Shown here one piece after another: positions 61,217 to 64,000 of a stretch of DNA of 64,000 nucleotides. The first letter of the stretch is position 1. Every line of letters starts with the position of its first letter. Source of the DNA: Clostridia bacterium (GTDB taxonomy: Bacteria; Bacillota; Clostridia; Oscillospirales; Acutalibacteraceae); assembly GCA_017452785.1 (NCBI GenBank), contig JAFTLT010000012.1:19046-83045 (forward strand), read 5' to 3'. The position numbers and the translations under genes are program-made. The notes below the pieces were generated by a model. The model had not been told where the DNA came from. It searched no databases and saw only the letters and a list, made by a program, of their open reading frames with translations.

Positions 61217-63778
61217 ATGAATTCAGAATGTAATAATTTAAAAATACTTTTTAGAATTGCAAAACCTGATAAAATTTCAGTAACACATAACAGAAAAAAT
61301 CGTTTTCTTCGTTTTAATGAAATTTCAAAACAGCTTTATATCGATTATGCTCGTGAATGTTATCCAACATATTCTGAAAATGAGATACAAGAGTATTATA
61401 ATCAATTAAACTACTTGTGTAGCACACATGAAACAAAAAACTATTTTTATCTGTTAGCTGATTATGGAAAAAAGACATTAGAACTGTGGAATGGGTCACC
61501 TGTCGTAAAATTTGATTCCATAATTGATTGGCATGATATATCGCATGAAATCAGTCAAGATTTAATTATTTCTGCATATCTGGCAAATAATTCTCTTGAA
61601 AAACGAGTAAAACAAGATTTTTTTGCGTGGCCTACCACTCTAAAGACATCGAACCGACAACTTCAGAACATTTTAAATAATGGTATATCAGAAAATCATT
61701 ATCATTTAAATGGTTCTACGCAAGTTTTTCCAATTACATGGGTAAGCCTTATGAATTTACCAACACAAATTGTAGATGTTACAAAAAAAATGGGAGTTAA
61801 TTTGACTTCATCTTTAATGTGGGGTGAAAGCGATAATCAATCTTCGTGGAATGAATTGTTAAAAGAAGCTGCGGCAATAAGATACAATCTTTTCTGTGCT
61901 TTGAATAACTATAACATGAAAATTGATACAAAAAAATGTTATGTGTCATTCGCTGAATTGCAAAGAAACATATTTGGCATTTCTTTTTATGCAGCTTTTA
62001 AAGATACAAAGTATAAATATTCTCTAGACTACGCTTTGACAAAACGCATAGATGTAAATAATTATCATTATAACCGTATACTTGCAGGCGAACGAAAATT
62101 TCTGTATGACTGCTTTTTTTCGTCATTTAGTGGAAAGTTTAATGATGAACAGAACAATTTGTTTTATAAGTATGTATTGATAAAAACCAATTTTAGAGCA
62201 GAAATAATACAGAGCAATAAGTTAAGTGGTTTTAAAAATTTTGCAAACTATCAGGATAGAAAAGGATATGCAATAGAAGGGATACCAAAATATGCAAGAG
62301 AGGCAATTCGCACATCCATTAATGAAGTGCTTGATGAACAACCCATTATATCATTAGAAACAAGAATTATGCCTAGAGACAGAAATGATTTGCTTGTAAA
62401 GAACATAAATTATTATGACGAGACTTATAAAAGCTTTCTTGAAGAATTAAATAATATAACAAAAAAAGAAAGCATTACATATCCTCATTTTTATGTTCTT
62501 CACTATCCAAAAGGAACAGAAAACCTTAAGCAACGAAAACATGGCGTTTCAAGAGCAAGAAATCAGAAACAAAGAGAAAAATACAAGAAGTGTTCGAAAA
62601 CAACAATGTATTCGTTAAGCCACTTGAATTGTTTAAGAAATAGGGTTTTGGGAATAGATGCTTGTTCAAATGAGATAGGTTGCAGACCAGAAGTATTCGC
62701 AACCGAATATCGATATTTAAAAGAATATAATATGCAACATCGCTATTCTCAGTTTAATCTAGAAAACTCAACTACATTCTATTTAAATAGAACTTATCAT
62801 GTTGGGGAAGATTTTCTTGATATTATTGATGGTTTAAGATCAATCGATGAAACAATTCGATTTTTGGGCTTTTCTTATGGAGACAGATTTGGTCATGCTC
62901 TTGCATTGGGAATCAATCCCCACGATTATTACAAATTTAAAAACTATAAAATCATACTTCCATGTCAAGATGCATTAGATGATTTTGTTTGGATATATAT
63001 GCGTTCAAATGAGATGAATATTTCAATTGAACCAATATTAAAACAAAAAATAGAATCAATAATTAATGAACTGGCAAATTATATATATTACGATTTTATT
63101 AAGCGAACACCAAATCTTAATATATCAGTATCGCCTTATGATTTGTTTAGTGCATGGAAATTAAGAGGGGATAATCCTGAGTGTTACCGAAACATTAAAT
63201 TTACATCAAATGGTCAAATACAAACTAGATACGATAGAGCAAAATATGAAGAAACACCTGAGCTTAATGACATAAGAAACCAAGACAGTGTTACTGCTCT
63301 TTATTATGCTTATCATTATGAATATAGTGTTAGGGCTGCAGGAGAAAAACCCTATGAGTTCGAAATAACTCCTGAATACATAGCATTGGTTTCACAAATT
63401 CAGAAAAAAATGCAATTCGAAGTTGCTGCAAAAGGTATTATGATTGAGTGCAATCCTTCTTCTAATTGTTTAATTGGTACTTTTAAAACATACGAAAAAC
63501 ATCCAATTACCTCTTTTTTTAATCTCCATTTAGAAAGTAATGATGAAATAATTAAAAATTGTCCTCAACTTTCAGTATCAATAAACACTGACGATCAAGG
63601 CGTTTTTGATACATCACTTGAATATGAATATGCGTTGATGGCCTCTGCATTAATCAATGTCAAAGATGACAGTGGAAAAAACAAATATTCACCTTCACAG
63701 GTATATGAATATTTAGATTGTGTTCGAAAGATGGGTAATGTTCAATCTTTTAAAAGTCAACAGAATAGTAATAGGTGA
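61217..63778 (+). CDS. rdrB: RADAR system adenosine deaminase RdrB
   Basis: Adenosine-deaminase-fold effector of RADAR; reported to deaminate adenosine in RNA and/or ATP to ITP during infection (known, debated). Seen: metal HxH in 'SENHYHLNGST' (H161, H163), catalytic 'TYHVGED' (H528, E531), 'DRFGHALALG' (H560), 'ECNPSSNCLIG' and 'SINTDDQGVFDTSLEYEYAL' (D792, D793): the full ADA metal and catalytic set, in order. 853 aa is far larger than housekeeping ADA (~350) and fits RdrB. ATG 61217 is chosen because AGAGGA lies 8 nt upstream; a TTG two codons earlier is too close to it. 18 nt after rdrA. Confidence 0.87.
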   Translation: MNSECNNLKILFRIAKPDKISVTHNRKNRFLRFNEISKQLYIDYARECYPTYSENEIQEYYNQLNYLCSTHETKNYFYLLADYGKKTLELWNGSPVVKFDSIIDWHDISHEISQDLIISAYLANNSLEKRVKQDFFAWPTTLKTSNRQLQNILNNGISENHYHLNGSTQVFPITWVSLMNLPTQIVDVTKKMGVNLTSSLMWGESDNQSSWNELLKEAAAIRYNLFCALNNYNMKIDTKKCYVSFAELQRNIFGISFYAAFKDTKYKYSLDYALTKRIDVNNYHYNRILAGERKFLYDCFFSSFSGKFNDEQNNLFYKYVLIKTNFRAEIIQSNKLSGFKNFANYQDRKGYAIEGIPKYAREAIRTSINEVLDEQPIISLETRIMPRDRNDLLVKNINYYDETYKSFLEELNNITKKESITYPHFYVLHYPKGTENLKQRKHGVSRARNQKQREKYKKCSKTTMYSLSHLNCLRNRVLGIDACSNEIGCRPEVFATEYRYLKEYNMQHRYSQFNLENSTTFYLNRTYHVGEDFLDIIDGLRSIDETIRFLGFSYGDRFGHALALGINPHDYYKFKNYKIILPCQDALDDFVWIYMRSNEMNISIEPILKQKIESIINELANYIYYDFIKRTPNLNISVSPYDLFSAWKLRGDNPECYRNIKFTSNGQIQTRYDRAKYEETPELNDIRNQDSVTALYYAYHYEYSVRAAGEKPYEFEITPEYIALVSQIQKKMQFEVAAKGIMIECNPSSNCLIGTFKTYEKHPITSFFNLHLESNDEIIKNCPQLSVSINTDDQGVFDTSLEYEYALMASALINVKDDSGKNKYSPSQVYEYLDCVRKMGNVQSFKSQQNSNR

Positions 63779-63789
63779 AATTTTTCAAA

Positions 63790-63976
63790 CATTAAGGCAG
63801 CCCCGAAAATTTTGTGTAAAAGCAATCCCCATACCAAGCAAATAATAGGTTGATTGCTGTGCAGTCAGACTGCGGGATTGGTCTCGTATTAACTATTTTT
63901 TCCTGTTTGCGGAAAGTTATGCGTGCGTAGCATGAATAACACTTCCGCAGGCAGGAAATGCTTTTTTTACGAGACA
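63790..63976 (+). other. strongly folded non-coding segment
   Basis: No gene seen. AGCAATC (63819 region) pairs with GATTGCT (63851 region); GCAGTC/GACTGC makes a tight hairpin (63861-63873); then a long dyad spans 63881-63975: GTCTCGTA with TACGAGAC at the ends and TTCCTG..TGCGGAA with TTCCGCAGGCAGGAA inside. Several differences between the arms are T opposite G, which pair in RNA of the plus strand. It could be a structured RNA, a terminator, or an element end; the window stops soon after. Confidence 0.5.
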
Positions 63977-64000
63977 AATTACGCAGAAAGCCTGTCTTCG

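Overview
The window looks like the chromosome of a low-to-medium G+C, spore-forming member of the Clostridia, probably a gut Oscillospirales/Ruminococcaceae-like bacterium. The reasons are the pyrH-frr-uppS-cdsA-dxr-rseP-ispG-polC gene order, a PolC-type replicase, SpoVA proteins, fibronectin-III proteins with TKPTT linkers, frequent TTG starts and TnpV/IS3 remnants. This placement is inference; no rRNA or tRNA gene was recognised.

Layout. 1-5.5 kb: a PcrA-type helicase, a secreted LCAT-like lipase/acyltransferase and a GH28 glycosidase. 5.5-16.4 kb: a housekeeping run for UMP kinase, ribosome recycling, undecaprenyl-PP, CDP-diacylglycerol and MEP-pathway isoprenoids (dxr, ispG), site-2 protease and PolC. 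This PolC lacks the usual inserted proofreading exonuclease. 16.5-23.7 kb: ugpQ, thrC, a phosphoesterase, tig-clpP-clpX and secG. 23.7-27.2 kb: an ECF sigma factor with an apparent own promoter, a membrane protein and an ABC transporter. 27.3-31.8 kb: a ferredoxin-nitroreductase, holA, an RNase M5-like Toprim protein, ispF and a secreted phosphatase. 32-38 kb: a YetF/DUF4363 pair, two paralogous Fn3 surface proteins with near-identical promoters, and an M28 peptidase. 38-46 kb: rpoB-rpoC with their own promoter, without rplKAJL. 46-52 kb: a ZIP transporter, a VanY-like peptidase, an IS3-family element, a free-standing alanyl-tRNA editing protein, DUF1015 and spoVAC.

From about 53.1 kb the window becomes accessory. 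spoVAD is cut short, followed by a broken TnpV gene. Next comes a resistance-like cassette under a strong promoter with a short leader peptide and an attenuator: GNAT, SWIM, NUDIX, P-loop kinase-like, DNA glycosylase and APH-like kinase. Then come a LytTR regulator and, at 58.6-63.8 kb, an AT-rich two-gene locus that matches RADAR anti-phage defence: RdrA-type P-loop ATPase and RdrB-type adenosine deaminase. A strongly folded non-coding segment closes the window.

Several repeat families sit between genes. These are (i) a GCAGAATGCAGAGTGCAG-headed dispersed element (11.1 and 17.3 kb); (ii) a conserved CAGGTCACT/AGTGACCTG hairpin (17.5 and 48 kb), the second copy of which carries the IS3 element in its loop; and (iii) strings of tiny, sequence-different hairpins joined by a constant ATGAATTG spacer (16.4 and 31.8 kb, with a single unit near 46.0 kb).
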